Positions 10,201 to 17,967 are shown, numbered from the stretch's first letter. The stretch: DNA of 64,000 bases from JAOUEA01 sp963719165 (GCA_963719165.1 CAVRAV010000001.1:310001-374000), one strand, 5' to 3'. The notes: generated from the sequence alone by a model not told the origin. Translations and numbers: made by a program.

Positions 10201-10388
10201 TGCCCCTGGTGCTGTCGGGCAATCTCCCCGGAGAGGAGATCGAGTACCCGATGAGCATCGTGATCCTCGGCGGTCTCATCACCACGACGCTACTCAATCT
10301 GTTCGTCCTCCCGTCCCTGTACCTGCGGTTCGGGAAGTCGCGGTCCTCCAGGGAAGAGGCGGTCGCGATCCCGCCGATGCCGGCATGA
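7239..10388 (+). CDS. RND efflux pump permease, heavy-metal type, copy 2
   Basis: 1049 residues and a clear paralogue of the pump 3.6 kb upstream: the same MMRWI start, QLRNTPLDVFPEFAPPQVEIQT and a GLSSTDVESLVTVPLEE segment, and helix 4 with Asp413-Asp414 at identical numbering (VVDDAIVDCEN). Copy 2 keeps the more usual helix-4 wording, whereas copy 1 has VGD in place of IVD. It starts 21 bases after the adaptor-like gene and its TGA overlaps an ATG of the following lipoprotein frame, so the block reads as one operon. Tandem RND permeases can form heterotrimers in other systems; here this is inference. Confidence 0.9.
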   Translation: MMRWIVASSIKLRFIVVAVAAGMMLYGFTQLRNTPLDVFPEFAPPQVEIQTISLGLSSTDVESLVTVPLEEALNGVPGLETIRSRSVADLSSIQLLFEPGTDLLGARQLVSERVRIVTPTLPTWAAPPVMMPAVSATRRVMHIGMTSDSVPLIEMSTTAYWKVRARLLRVPGVANVAIWGEQLQQQHVQVIPKKLRRLHVSLDEVMRATADSLDAGLLKYSDGAVIGTGGSLETPSQQLAIRHILPILSAADLARVVVKEGKGKPIVLGDVAELLIEHQPLGGDAVINNGPGLLLVVEKFPWGNTLEVTRGIEVALDEMRPGLPGIEFDTQVFRAGNFVDDAIQNLSHSLFVGVLLMMLVLIVFLYDWRSALISAVTIPLSLTAAGLVLHLRGVTINTMILAGFVIALGAVVDDAIVDCENIVRRLRIHRKVSDDRSVPTTAKIIFDASLEVRGAVVYASMIEALALLPIFFLKGLTGSFFRPLATGYALAVAVSTLVALISTPAMAMLLLRKAPLERHESPLVGWLQRGYDRMLAPIIRGPRPAYATVGALMVAGAVTIPLLGQSLLPTFQERDFLMHWISAPGTSVGEERRIVTQASRDLTAIPGVRSFGSHIGQAFLSEEINGVNFGENWISIDPDAPFDETLAAVDEVIEGFPGLFRNRETYLNERIDEVLAGSSDAIVVRIFGDDLETLRSKADEVGEILGNIDGVVEQHVELQADIPQIRIDVDLVKAERYGLKPGDVRRAAATMLASEEVGDIFRDGKAYDVHVFSTPASRNSLSDVQQMQLDTPDGGYAELQDLADVRLVPTPNAISRESFSRTITVGANVEGRDLGSVVRELQQDLTSVSFPLGVHAEVLGEFTERQAAQSRLFLFATVAVIGIFMILLASFGSVRLATLAFVTLPMALVGGVLAAYYIGGGVISIGSLVGFFTVLGIVARNGIMMVSHYTHLEEHEGMTFGPELVARGSRERLAPILMTALTTGLALVPLVLSGNLPGEEIEYPMSIVILGGLITTTLLNLFVLPSLYLRFGKSRSSREEAVAIPPMPA

Positions 10389-10411
10389 ACACCCGGAGAT
10401 GGAGGTACGAG

Positions 10412-11305
10412 ATGCATGCTCGTCGGCCGTTCTTCGCACTGTCCATCCTGCTCACGGCGCTGTCGGTGACGGCGTGCGGGTCGGATCCGGGACCCGCAAC
10501 AACCGTCACGGAAACAGCGACCCCCCCTCCCGTGGCTAGCGACGCCGACTTCGACCCCACGAACTTCAGTAACCCCACCGTGGTGACCAATCCCTGGTTC
10601 CCCCTTGACCCCGGGACGCGATTCACGTGGAAGGGACACGCCACCGACGGCGGGCGTGTGAGCCGAGGCGTGGTGTTCACCGTCACCGACCTCACAAAGA
10701 TGATCGACGGTGTGCCCACCATCGTGGCTTGGGACCGCGACTTCAACGACGGAGAGCTGGAGGAGATCGAGCTGGCGTTCTTCGCGCAGGACGACGACGG
10801 CAACGTGTGGCACTTCGGACAGTACCCGGAGGAGCTCGACGGGATGGAGATCGTGAAGACCCCCACCTGGATCGCGGGCCTGCACGGCGCCCGGGCCGGG
10901 GTCGAGATGCAAGCCATCCCGCGGCTCGGCACCCCGAGCTACGCCGAAGGGTGGGGCGGCACCGACGTGGACTGGACCGACCGCGGCAGGGTGTACAAGC
11001 TCGGTGAAGAGACGTGCGTGCCCACGGGCTGCTACACCGACGTGCTGGTGATCGACGAGTTCAACCCCGACGAGCCGGGCGCTCACCAACTCAAGTACTA
11101 CGCCCGGGACGTGGGCGGGGTGCGGGTCGGCTGGCGCGGAGCGAAGGAAGACGAGCGAGAGGTCCTCGTCCTCGTTTCCGTCGAGCATCTGAGTTCGGCA
11201 CAGATGGACGACGTGCGCCGAACCGTGTTGGCGCAGGAGGCGCGGGCGTATCGCCTGAGTCCGAACGTGTACGGGACGACCCAAGCCATCGATCAGACGC
11301 CCTGA
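10412..11305 (+). CDS. Secreted lipoprotein of unknown function
   Basis: 297 residues. The signal peptide ends in a lipobox (SVTAC, Cys near residue 21) followed by a Thr/Pro-rich linker. The mature domain is acidic, rich in Trp and aromatic residues (NPWFPLDPGTRFTW, NVWHFGQYPEE), and holds two Cys flanking ETCVPTGC. It resembles uncharacterised actinobacterial exported proteins; no enzyme motif is visible. ATG 10412 is chosen because GGAGG sits six bases upstream; ATG 10385, overlapping the pump stop, would add nine polar residues. It ends the RND operon and may be a periplasmic accessory, which is inference. Confidence 0.65.
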   Translation: MHARRPFFALSILLTALSVTACGSDPGPATTVTETATPPPVASDADFDPTNFSNPTVVTNPWFPLDPGTRFTWKGHATDGGRVSRGVVFTVTDLTKMIDGVPTIVAWDRDFNDGELEEIELAFFAQDDDGNVWHFGQYPEELDGMEIVKTPTWIAGLHGARAGVEMQAIPRLGTPSYAEGWGGTDVDWTDRGRVYKLGEETCVPTGCYTDVLVIDEFNPDEPGAHQLKYYARDVGGVRVGWRGAKEDEREVLVLVSVEHLSSAQMDDVRRTVLAQEARAYRLSPNVYGTTQAIDQTP

Positions 11306-11388
11306 GTGCAGCGCCGGCCGACCGAGAGTCGGTCACAGGTTCGGAGCCTCTCGGCATGAGCTCATGACACCTGTCGAGGAGGAGCATC

Positions 11389-12135
11389 ATGAGCAAACGC
11401 GCTTGGACCGGGGGCGGCGTGGTCGCGGCGGTAGCGGCGATCGTCCTGGTTGGGGTCCTGATGACCGCGGCGTCGGGACAGGACGCCACGACCGTAAGCG
11501 GAGCGGCGCATACGATCACCGTCACGTCCACGGCCACGATCGGCACGCAGCCCGACGAGGCCGTCGTCACGTTCAGCGTTCATAGCGAGGACGCCGCGAG
11601 CACGGTCGCTCTGAACGAGACCGCGCGCAGCATGAACGACGTCGTGGCCGCCATGAAGGCCCTCGGCATCAAGCAGGTGGACCGCCAGACGACCAATATC
11701 AGCCTCAGCCCGAAGACGATCGATCGTGGTACGTCGAGCGAATCGACGCTCTACGGCTCGTCGAGCTCGCTCACGGTGAAGGTCCATGACTTCGGCATCA
11801 TCGGGGAGGCCATCCAGAAGGGCGTGCGGGCCGGAGCGACGAGCGTGCGCGGCGTTCGATTCCAGGTCGCCGACCCGGTGGGAGCCAAGGAAGGGGCGCT
11901 CCGGGCCGCCGTGGAGAGCGCTCGCGCAAAGGCCGACGCCCTCGCGAGCGCAGCGGGCGCGCAGGTCACGGGGGTGGTTCAGATCCGCGAGACGGGCGCG
12001 CCGCCGGTCCCTCGGCCGTACTACGTCCGCAACGCAGCACTCGCGAGCGAGAGAGCCGCCCCGAGCCTTCCTGTCCTCCCCCCGCACGCCATCCAGACCA
12101 AGGTGTCCATCGCGGTCATCTGGAGCATCAGCTGA
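11389..12135 (+). CDS. SIMPL-domain (DUF541) exported protein
   Basis: 248 residues. The N-terminal hydrophobic segment (~10-30) acts as signal or anchor. The mature part opens with the typical SIMPL/DUF541 wording (ITVTSTATIGTQPDEAVVTFSVHSE), has the Asn-rich helix NETARSMNDVVAAMKALGI, QTTNISLSP, and the AL..A...ARAKADALASAAG helix near residue 185. The family is periplasmic or surface-exposed and often tied to envelope or oxidative stress, but its biochemistry is unclear. AGGAGGAG precedes ATG 11389. It stands 83 bases after the lipoprotein and may be in the same transcription unit. Confidence 0.85.
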   Translation: MSKRAWTGGGVVAAVAAIVLVGVLMTAASGQDATTVSGAAHTITVTSTATIGTQPDEAVVTFSVHSEDAASTVALNETARSMNDVVAAMKALGIKQVDRQTTNISLSPKTIDRGTSSESTLYGSSSSLTVKVHDFGIIGEAIQKGVRAGATSVRGVRFQVADPVGAKEGALRAAVESARAKADALASAAGAQVTGVVQIRETGAPPVPRPYYVRNAALASERAAPSLPVLPPHAIQTKVSIAVIWSIS

Positions 12136-12184
12136 GCGACCCACGTCGGGGGAGCTACCTCGAGAGCGACGATCTCACCCGAGC

Positions 12185-12696
12185 TCAAGCGCTCGATTCC
12201 TCAGCCTCCTCGACCTGGCTGTCGCCGACGAGCGCGTGGATGACTTCCTTGGAGTGCTCCCCCACACTCGGCCCCCTTCGAGCTCCACCTTCTGTCCTCC
12301 CTCGGGATCTTCGATCACGAGCGTCCTCACCGTGACGCGTGCGGTCACCGTCACATGGGCCGTGGCGCGGTCGAACGTGTGCGACAAAGAGAAGTCTTCC
12401 TTCAGCACGCCACCCACGAGCTCGTTGGGGCGCAGGACGTAGCCCCTCTCGGGCTAAGGGCCACGATCGGCTTGATGCCCTCACCCTTGTCGCTCGCGAT
12501 GACCCCGCCCAGCATGCCCGCGGCCCCCAGAGCGTCCCCTCCGCTGCCCACGGCGTCTCCCGAGTGCTTCACCCGCGACGAAACCACCGATCTCCTTGCC
12601 CGCCATGCCCTTCGGCGAGAACATCCCGACCAGGTCGATCGTGTCGTCGCCGGTGGCCTTGCGTGCCCCGGCGAGCAGGTGCTTCTCCGACGCCAT
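12185..12696 (-). pseudogene. Frame-broken gene, about 170 residues, unknown function
   Basis: Read leftward from ATG 12696 (GGGAG upstream), a plausible protein opens with MASEKHLLAG and continues to KEIGGFV. It then changes frame near 12570 (VKHSGDAVGSGGD to GEGIKPIVALSPRG), again near 12450 (YVLRPNELVGGVLKEDF to KVELEGGRVW), and again near 12265 (EHSKEVIHALVGDSQVEEA). Each piece has good coding character and follows the last, so a single ancestral gene with three indels is the simplest reading. The central part (TARVTVRTLVIEDPEGG) is beta-strand rich. I do not recognise the family. Whether it is a real pseudogene or a poor-quality patch of sequence is unresolved. Confidence 0.65.
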
Positions 12697-12785
12697 CGGC
12701 AGAGCTCCCTTCGCTTCGAACGTGAATGTGGCTCCGTCGCCCGGACTAGGTTTCGACCGTCCCGGCGCTGGGAATCGTTGCCGCG

Positions 12786-13256
12786 GTGCGGCTCACGACG
12801 AGACGGCGAGCGAGGCAACGACGGGTTCCCATCCTGGTGTTCGTCGTCTCGGTGTGGGCGAGCGGGTGCGTGCTGCCTGCCCGCAACGATGGCGCGTATG
12901 AGTCGAAGGCCGCGAACAGCGCCACGTCGGCGGTCTCCGATGCCCGGACGGCCATGCTCACGGCGGCGCTCGCGGTAGGAGGCCGCACGTTCCAGGCCCT
13001 GGCGGCGGTCCAACTCGCCGAATCGGCGACCGGGGCATCCTCCACCGCGGGGACGTTCGCGTCGATCCAACCTCCCGATACCTCTTCGGACGGGCTGCGA
13101 ACCGAGTTGCTGCCGCTCCTCCAACGTTCGGCCGCGTTGATCGCCGACATGCGGATCGTCGCCCGCCGGGGTGACGCACCGGCGCTCGCGAACCTGAGGA
13201 CCTCGCTCGCTCCCGTAGCCGACGCGCTCGAGCGATTCGCAGAGGCCCACGGATGA
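12786..13256 (+). CDS. Small lipoprotein, first gene of the NRAMP/PRC-barrel operon
   Basis: 156 residues from GTG 12786. A basic N-terminus and hydrophobic segment end in a lipobox (WASGC, Cys near residue 27). The mature part is Ala-rich and helical (repeated ALAAVQLAES, LLPLLQRSAALIADMRIV), without enzyme motifs. It overlaps the transporter start by ATGA, which argues for translational coupling and a shared task. It could be a periplasmic partner of the transporter, but this is inference. Confidence 0.6.
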   Translation: MRLTTRRRARQRRVPILVFVVSVWASGCVLPARNDGAYESKAANSATSAVSDARTAMLTAALAVGGRTFQALAAVQLAESATGASSTAGTFASIQPPDTSSDGLRTELLPLLQRSAALIADMRIVARRGDAPALANLRTSLAPVADALERFAEAHG

Positions 13257-14488
13257 AACCGAAGCGCCTCCTCGAGGTATTCCTGGGCGTGCTCACGGCC
13301 TTTGGAGGTTTCGTCGACATGGGAGACCTCGTCGCGAATGCGGAGACCGGTGCGCGGTTCGGGATGGGGCTCGCCTGGGTCGTCTTGGTGGGTGTGGTGG
13401 GGATCGTGATGTACGCCGAGATGGCGGGGCGCGTGGCGGCGATCTCCGGCAGACCCGTCTTCGATGTGGTGCGCGAACGACTGGGGGCGCGTGCGGCCCT
13501 CGTGAACCTCGGGGCGTCGTTCTTCATCAACCTGCTGACCCTCACGGCCGAGGTCGCCGGGCTGGCGGTGGTGATCCAGCTGGCCATCGGAACGAACTAC
13601 CTGTTCTGGGTCGTTCCCGGAGGCTTCGTCGTGTGGGCGGTCATCTGGCGCGTTCGGTTCGCGACGATGGAGAAGGTGTTCGGGCTGACGGGCATCCTCA
13701 TGGTGGTGGTGGCGGTGGCCGTGTGGCGGCTCCAGCCAGGATTGGCCGGGCTCACGCGCGCCGCGGTACATCCCTCGGTCGCCAACGGCGAAAGTCTCGC
13801 GACCTACGGCTTCTTCGCGATCGCCCTGCTCGGGGCGGCGATGACACCTTACGAGGTGTTCTTCTTCTCCTCCGGCGCGGTCGAGGACGGCTGGACGCCC
13901 CGCGACCTCAACGTGAACCGCGCGAACGTGTACCTGGGGTTCCCCCTCGGAGGGCTACTCTCCCTTGCGATCATGGCGTCCACGGCCCTCGTGTTCCACC
14001 CGCGAGGGATCACGGCGACCCAGCTCGGCCAGGTGACGCTCCCGGTCGCGCTCGGCGTCGGGCGTGTCGGCGTGGGACTGCTGCTCGTCGGGATGTTCGC
14101 CGCCATCTTCAGCGCGGCGCTCGAGACCTCGCTCTCGGCCGGCTACACGGTGAGTCAGTTCTTCGGGTGGCAATGGGGCAAGTACGTGCGCCCGCGTGAG
14201 GCCTCCCGCTTCCACCTGACGGTGATCGTCGCCCTGGTCCTGTCGGTGGGGCTCGCGCTCACGACGATCGACCCGATCAAGGTGACCGAGTACTCCATCG
14301 TGCTCTCCGCAGCCGCGCTGCCGCTCACCTACTTCCCGATCTTGGTGGTGGCGAATGACCCTGCCTACATGGGGGACAAGACCAACTCTCGCCCGCTGAA
14401 CGCGCTGGCGTCGGTCTACCTCGTGCTGCTCCTCGTGGTCGCGGTCGCGACGATCCCCCTCATGATCGTGACGAAGGGTGGCGCGTGA
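13253..14488 (+). CDS. NRAMP-family divalent metal transporter, divergent motifs
   Basis: 411 residues with about 11 hydrophobic helices, the usual NRAMP size. Family features are the helix-1 break in GDLVANAETGARFG, helix 3 with ASFFINLLTLTAEVAG, and helix 6 with GAAMTPYEVFFFSSGAVE. The canonical metal-binding motifs are changed: DPGN in helix 1 reads DMGD, and the Met-Pro-His of helix 6 reads Met-Thr-Pro-Tyr-Glu. NRAMP relatives with altered sites include Mg2+ transporters, so Mg2+ or another hard ion is a fair guess rather than Mn2+/Fe2+. It is coupled to the lipoprotein before it and the PRC-barrel gene after it (TGATG). Confidence 0.85.
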   Translation: MKPKRLLEVFLGVLTAFGGFVDMGDLVANAETGARFGMGLAWVVLVGVVGIVMYAEMAGRVAAISGRPVFDVVRERLGARAALVNLGASFFINLLTLTAEVAGLAVVIQLAIGTNYLFWVVPGGFVVWAVIWRVRFATMEKVFGLTGILMVVVAVAVWRLQPGLAGLTRAAVHPSVANGESLATYGFFAIALLGAAMTPYEVFFFSSGAVEDGWTPRDLNVNRANVYLGFPLGGLLSLAIMASTALVFHPRGITATQLGQVTLPVALGVGRVGVGLLLVGMFAAIFSAALETSLSAGYTVSQFFGWQWGKYVRPREASRFHLTVIVALVLSVGLALTTIDPIKVTEYSIVLSAAALPLTYFPILVVANDPAYMGDKTNSRPLNALASVYLVLLLVVAVATIPLMIVTKGGA

Positions 14489-15210
14489 TGCGGTTGACGG
14501 ACATCCTCGGCGCACGGGTGCTCGACCGGGATCGCGTCGGGCTCGGCCACGTCCACGACGTGCGGATGCTGCAGGATGGGCTGCGGATCGGAAGTCTCGG
14601 CGCTGCGCCTCAGGTGCACCTCTTGATCGTTGGATCGCCTGGTATCGGAGTGCGGTTGGGGTTCGGGCGCTCGGAGGTGCGAGGGCCGTGGATCGCCGCC
14701 GCTTCGTTCAGACACCTGCACCGTGACCTCCTCGTGGTGCCGTGGCAGGCCATCTCGCTGATCGAGGAAGGGAAGATCACGCTGAGCGTGAGCGAATCGG
14801 ACCTGCCACGCGGAGCGCACGAGAGGCCGAAAGGTGCCCGAGTGATCGATGCGGGACTCGAGTTGCTCGATCGGCAGATGACCGATCGGGACGGGCTGAT
14901 GGCGGGCAACGTTGACGACCTGGAACTCGCGTGGCACGACGGGGGAGAGCTTCCCTCGGTCACCGCGATCCTCGCCGGCCCCGGCGCGCTCGCGCGCAGG
15001 CTCGGGGGCCGGCTCGGAGGCGCCGTCGCGGCGGTGCACGACCGATTGCAGGATCGAGACGTGGAGGGTCCCGCGAGGATCGACTTCGGGGTCGTGACAT
15101 CGATCGGATCCGACGTACGGCTCTCGGTGAGCCGCGAGGACCTCGCCACGATGCGTGTCGAGGCCTGGGTGCGCGACCGCCTGATCGTCCGGATCCCTGG
15201 AGCCAGATGA
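14488..15210 (+). CDS. Double PRC-barrel-like protein coupled to the NRAMP transporter
   Basis: 240 residues, soluble. It contains two PRC-barrel-like halves: the first from LTDILGARVLDRDRVGLGHVHDV to the strand WQAISLIEEGKI, the second around RVIDAGLELLDRQMTDRDG followed by AGNVDDLEL. PRC barrels often sit on metal transporters or bind small ligands at the membrane. The start overlaps the transporter stop (TGATG at 14486-14490; a GTG three bases earlier is also in frame). A regulatory or docking role for the transporter is inferred from this coupling. Confidence 0.75.
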   Translation: MRLTDILGARVLDRDRVGLGHVHDVRMLQDGLRIGSLGAAPQVHLLIVGSPGIGVRLGFGRSEVRGPWIAAASFRHLHRDLLVVPWQAISLIEEGKITLSVSESDLPRGAHERPKGARVIDAGLELLDRQMTDRDGLMAGNVDDLELAWHDGGELPSVTAILAGPGALARRLGGRLGGAVAAVHDRLQDRDVEGPARIDFGVVTSIGSDVRLSVSREDLATMRVEAWVRDRLIVRIPGAR

Positions 15211-15522
15211 CCCCCTCGCGGTCGTGGTGCGTGCAACTCCACGGCCGCGTCACGGCTCGGCGGGCGCCTCTGCGAAGTTTGGAGCGACGGGGAATCGGAC
15301 ATCTTCTATCGTGCCAGACGCCAGACGAAGGGGAACCGTCGTGAACTGCGAGACGTATCCAGCCCAGGGGCGCGACGCAAGACACGAGCATCCGGCGGAC
15401 ACGCCGTGCACGGGTCGGCGCCGGCATTCGTGGACCGATCGGCCGCCGTACATCGCAACGACGTGTTGCCCGGACGCATCGACACCCCCGCTGTTCTCGC
15501 TCGGGTTCCCTGGGAACGAGCG
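15211..15522 (+). other. Intergenic stretch, 312 bases
   Basis: No frame here shows convincing coding character: the reading frames available are Arg/Pro-rich and composition-driven. I see no clear terminator with a T tract after the PRC-barrel gene and no strong promoter; a weak TATCGT lies near 15307-15312. It probably holds the promoter of the following gene. Confidence 0.4.
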
Positions 15523-15873
15523 ATGACTTCTTACGCGGTGAATCGACAGGCGGTCGCAAAAGCCCGTAGCTTGATCGAGGCGCGTCAATACGTGCTCGAC
15601 AGCGACTGGGGCGAGGTCCAGCCAACGGCGGACGCCGAGAACGCTTTCCTTAAATCCCACTCGTGGCCCGAATACGCGGATTGGCACCTCGGCATCACGG
15701 AAGGCGCCGCCGATGAGACAAAGGCGCGATACGCATTCGTGTTTGGCGACTTCCGCCGCATCCACAGGACCGCGTTGATAGCCTGCGTCTACCGCGCCAG
15801 CGAGTGGCGGCACAAGCACATCGAGCTGGCTGCCCACGAGCTCCTCCAACTCCTCGACAAGACCCAGGCCTGA
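15523..15873 (+). CDS. Conserved hypothetical protein, 116 residues
   Basis: A compact helical protein starting MTSYAVNRQAVAKARSLI, with a Trp-rich middle (SDWGEVQP, HSWPEYADWHLGI), then KARYAFVFGDFRRIHR and the helix HKHIELAAHELLQLLD. I recognise it as a widespread actinobacterial hypothetical of constant length, without an assigned function. There is no signal peptide or membrane segment. Spaced His and Glu residues could bind a metal, but nothing proves it. ATG 15523 is chosen because homology-like wording begins there; the frame is open further upstream. Confidence 0.7.
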   Translation: MTSYAVNRQAVAKARSLIEARQYVLDSDWGEVQPTADAENAFLKSHSWPEYADWHLGITEGAADETKARYAFVFGDFRRIHRTALIACVYRASEWRHKHIELAAHELLQLLDKTQA

Positions 15874-15922
15874 GAATGCTCGTGCGTTGCATGAACGCCT
15901 ATCGTCTACGCTGGTTAGTCTG

Positions 15923-15997
15923 CGCGCCGGGCTGGATTCGAACCAGCGACCCACGGATTAGAAGTCCGTTGCTCTATCCGGGCTGAGCTACCGGCGC
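15923..15997 (-). tRNA. tRNA-Arg (anticodon UCU)
   Basis: On the minus strand a full cloverleaf folds: a 7-bp acceptor GCGCCGG/CCGGCGC, a D-arm with AGCTC...GAGC, an anticodon stem ACGGA/TCCGT around loop CTTCTAA (anticodon TCT), and a T-arm GCTGG-TTCGAAT-CCAGC. The discriminator is G and CCA is not encoded. It reads AGA and AGG, rare codons in this G+C-rich genome. Confidence 0.95.
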
Positions 15998-16098
15998 CGC
16001 TCGCAAGCCTAACGTCGCAAATCCCCCGGGGGGACGCCAACGGCCACTAGGGTTCCCGCAGCGGCCGAATTGGGCTGGGTTGAAGAGGAGGGACTCAG

Positions 16099-16527
16099 AT
16101 GCATCTGATCGCACAAACCGTGACGAATTCCAGCGGCGGAGGGGGCATGTTCTCAGGCGGCCTCCTGGTCGTGTGGCTGGTCTTCCTCGTGCTGTACATC
16201 GTGGCCGGATGGAAGATGTTCGAGAAGGCGGGCCAAGCGGGATGGAAGTGGATCATCCCCATCTACAGCTGGTACATCCTGCTCAAGATCGTGGGTCGTC
16301 CCGGATGGTGGCTGATCTTGTTCTTGATCCCGATCGTCAACATCGTGGTGTGGATCGTCGTGATGGTCGACCTGTCCAAGAGCTTCGGTCACGGGGTCGG
16401 GTTCGCGATCGGGCTGATCCTCCTCGCGTTCATCTTCTTCCTGATCCTCGGCTTCGGGAGCGACCGCTACCTCGGGCCTGCGGCGGCCCCCGGCGGCACC
16501 GCGCCCATGCCGCCGGCTCCCGTGTAG
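16099..16527 (+). CDS. DUF5684-type small membrane protein
   Basis: 142 residues with about four hydrophobic helices (~18-40, 53-65, 72-92, 98-120) and a Pro/Ala-rich tail. The wording KAGQAGWKWIIPIYSWYILLKIVGRPGWW followed by a helix ending VMVDLSKSFG is characteristic of the DUF5684 family, often annotated as signal-peptidase-I-associated although it lacks the catalytic residues. GAGGAGGGA precedes ATG 16099. Function unknown; an envelope location is clear. Confidence 0.8.
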   Translation: MHLIAQTVTNSSGGGGMFSGGLLVVWLVFLVLYIVAGWKMFEKAGQAGWKWIIPIYSWYILLKIVGRPGWWLILFLIPIVNIVVWIVVMVDLSKSFGHGVGFAIGLILLAFIFFLILGFGSDRYLGPAAAPGGTAPMPPAPV

Positions 16528-16542
16528 GCGAGGGCCCTCGCC
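16527..16542 (+). terminator. Palindromic hairpin at the stop codon, possible terminator
   Basis: GGCGAG (16527-16532) and CTCGCC (16537-16542) form a stem around GGCC, starting on the last base of the DUF5684 stop codon. There is no T tract, so it is only a candidate terminator or a bidirectional transcript-end structure before the minus-strand tRNA-Gly. Confidence 0.35.
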
Positions 16543-16564
16543 CTCTGCCTAGGATCGTTCGCGG

Positions 16565-16635
<71 letters not shown>

Positions 16636-16678
16636 GCGAGCCCAGGGTAGCCGATGGGACGCCTGCGATACTTCGGTG

Positions 16679-17542
16679 ATGAAGGTCGCCTTCCGCCTGT
16701 TGGACGTCTTCACCGACCTCCCGTTCGCCGGGAATCAGCTGTGCGTCATCCCACGGTCGCCCGAGGGGCTGAGCGACGAGCTCATGCTCGCGATCACGCG
16801 CGAGATCAACTTCTCGGAGACGACGTTCGTCACGGCGGTGCGGCCCGACGGGTATGACATCCGCATCTTCACGCCGGAGAAGGAGCTGCCGTTCGCGGGC
16901 CATCCCACGATCGGCACGGCGTTCGCGCTGGTGCTCGAAGAGCGATGCGGTTCCCCGCTCGTGCAAGTCTGCGGCGCGGGCGAGGTGCCCGTCGAGGTCG
17001 ACCTACAGGCGGGTTCCGCGTGGATGCGCCAGCTCCCGCCGGTGTTCGGCCGGGAGGTCGAGGACCGCGCGGCGGTCGCACGGGCCGCGGGACTGGAGCC
17101 CGATGATCTCGCGGATGGGCTGCCGATCGTGCCCGTGAGCACGGGCATCCCCCACCTCATGGTTCCGCTGCGCGACGAAGCCGCCCTGCGCGGCGCCGAG
17201 CGGATCGACCGGTTGTGCGGATCGGTCTGCGCGAGCGCCGACGACGCCGAGTCGCTCTACCTGTTCACCGTGCGTGGCGACCACGACGTCATGGCGCGGA
17301 TGTTCGACCGATGGCCGAGCATCGGCGAGGATCCCGCGACGGGGTCGGCGGCCGGCCCGTTGGGCGCCTACCTCTCGAGGTTCGGGATGGCAGCCATGCC
17401 CGGGCGTGTCACGATCGCCCAGGGCGAGTTGGTGAACCGGCCGAGCCTCCTGCGCGTCGAGACGAGGGCTGCCGACGGCTCGTGGTCGATCCGCGTGGGT
17501 GGCGGCGTGCGGATGATGGGCGAGGGGGCCTTCGAGATCTGA
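16679..17542 (+). CDS. PhzF-family isomerase/epimerase-like protein
   Basis: 287 residues, the normal length for PhzF. Diagnostic segments are LLDVFTDLPFAGNQLCV at the start, INFSETTF with the catalytic Glu near residue 45, the EKELPFAGHPTIGTA motif, and the second-half mirror GEDPATGSAAGPLGAYL. The family shares the diaminopimelate-epimerase fold; PhzF itself isomerises a phenazine precursor, but most homologues act on unknown substrates. No other phenazine gene is nearby, so a phenazine role is unlikely. Start ATG 16679 (a GTG directly before it is in frame). Confidence 0.9.
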   Translation: MKVAFRLLDVFTDLPFAGNQLCVIPRSPEGLSDELMLAITREINFSETTFVTAVRPDGYDIRIFTPEKELPFAGHPTIGTAFALVLEERCGSPLVQVCGAGEVPVEVDLQAGSAWMRQLPPVFGREVEDRAAVARAAGLEPDDLADGLPIVPVSTGIPHLMVPLRDEAALRGAERIDRLCGSVCASADDAESLYLFTVRGDHDVMARMFDRWPSIGEDPATGSAAGPLGAYLSRFGMAAMPGRVTIAQGELVNRPSLLRVETRAADGSWSIRVGGGVRMMGEGAFEI

Positions 17543-17556
17543 GCCGGTGCTGACCG

Positions 17557-17967
17557 CTACGCAGCGCCGCCGCAGGCCACCGTGGGCGTGCCCTGAGCCT
17601 GCTTGCCGTCCTCTGCGGTGACCAGCACCGTCAGCGTGAAGGAGCCGTTGGCCGGGACGGGGGCGTCGGCCGGCGTCGCATAGACGCTCGCGTGGTTGCC
17701 GAAGACCGCGGTCGAGCCCGTGGGCGGGAAGACGTTGCAGACGATCTGGCCGGAACCCGAGCCGGCGTTCGTGACGGTGCTCGAGTAGCAGTCCGTGGCG
17801 TCGGTGCCGTCGGGACAGGGCTCACCGCTGGGCAGGCTCAAGAGCGGGACCGCGGTGCCCGAGGGTGCGCGCACGAGCTTGACCGACAGCATCACCGCGA
17901 GCGCCACGAGCGTGAACAGCACCCCGGCCAGCAGCGTGAAGCCTGCGTCGCTTCGTCCCCGTGCCAT
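17557..17967 (-). CDS. Small membrane-anchored protein with prepilin-like N-terminus
   Basis: 136 residues. A basic start is followed by SDAGFTLLAGVLFTLVALAV, a hydrophobic helix, then a Ser/Gly/Thr-rich exported domain with four Cys and an even pattern of beta strands. The AGFTLL beginning recalls type IV prepilins (G/FTLIE), but the conserved Glu at position 5 is replaced by Ala, and no pilus assembly genes are in the window. It may equally be a simple N-terminally anchored surface protein. It is convergent with phzF, 14 bases away. Confidence 0.6.
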   Translation of the reverse strand: MARGRSDAGFTLLAGVLFTLVALAVMLSVKLVRAPSGTAVPLLSLPSGEPCPDGTDATDCYSSTVTNAGSGSGQIVCNVFPPTGSTAVFGNHASVYATPADAPVPANGSFTLTVLVTAEDGKQAQGTPTVACGGAA

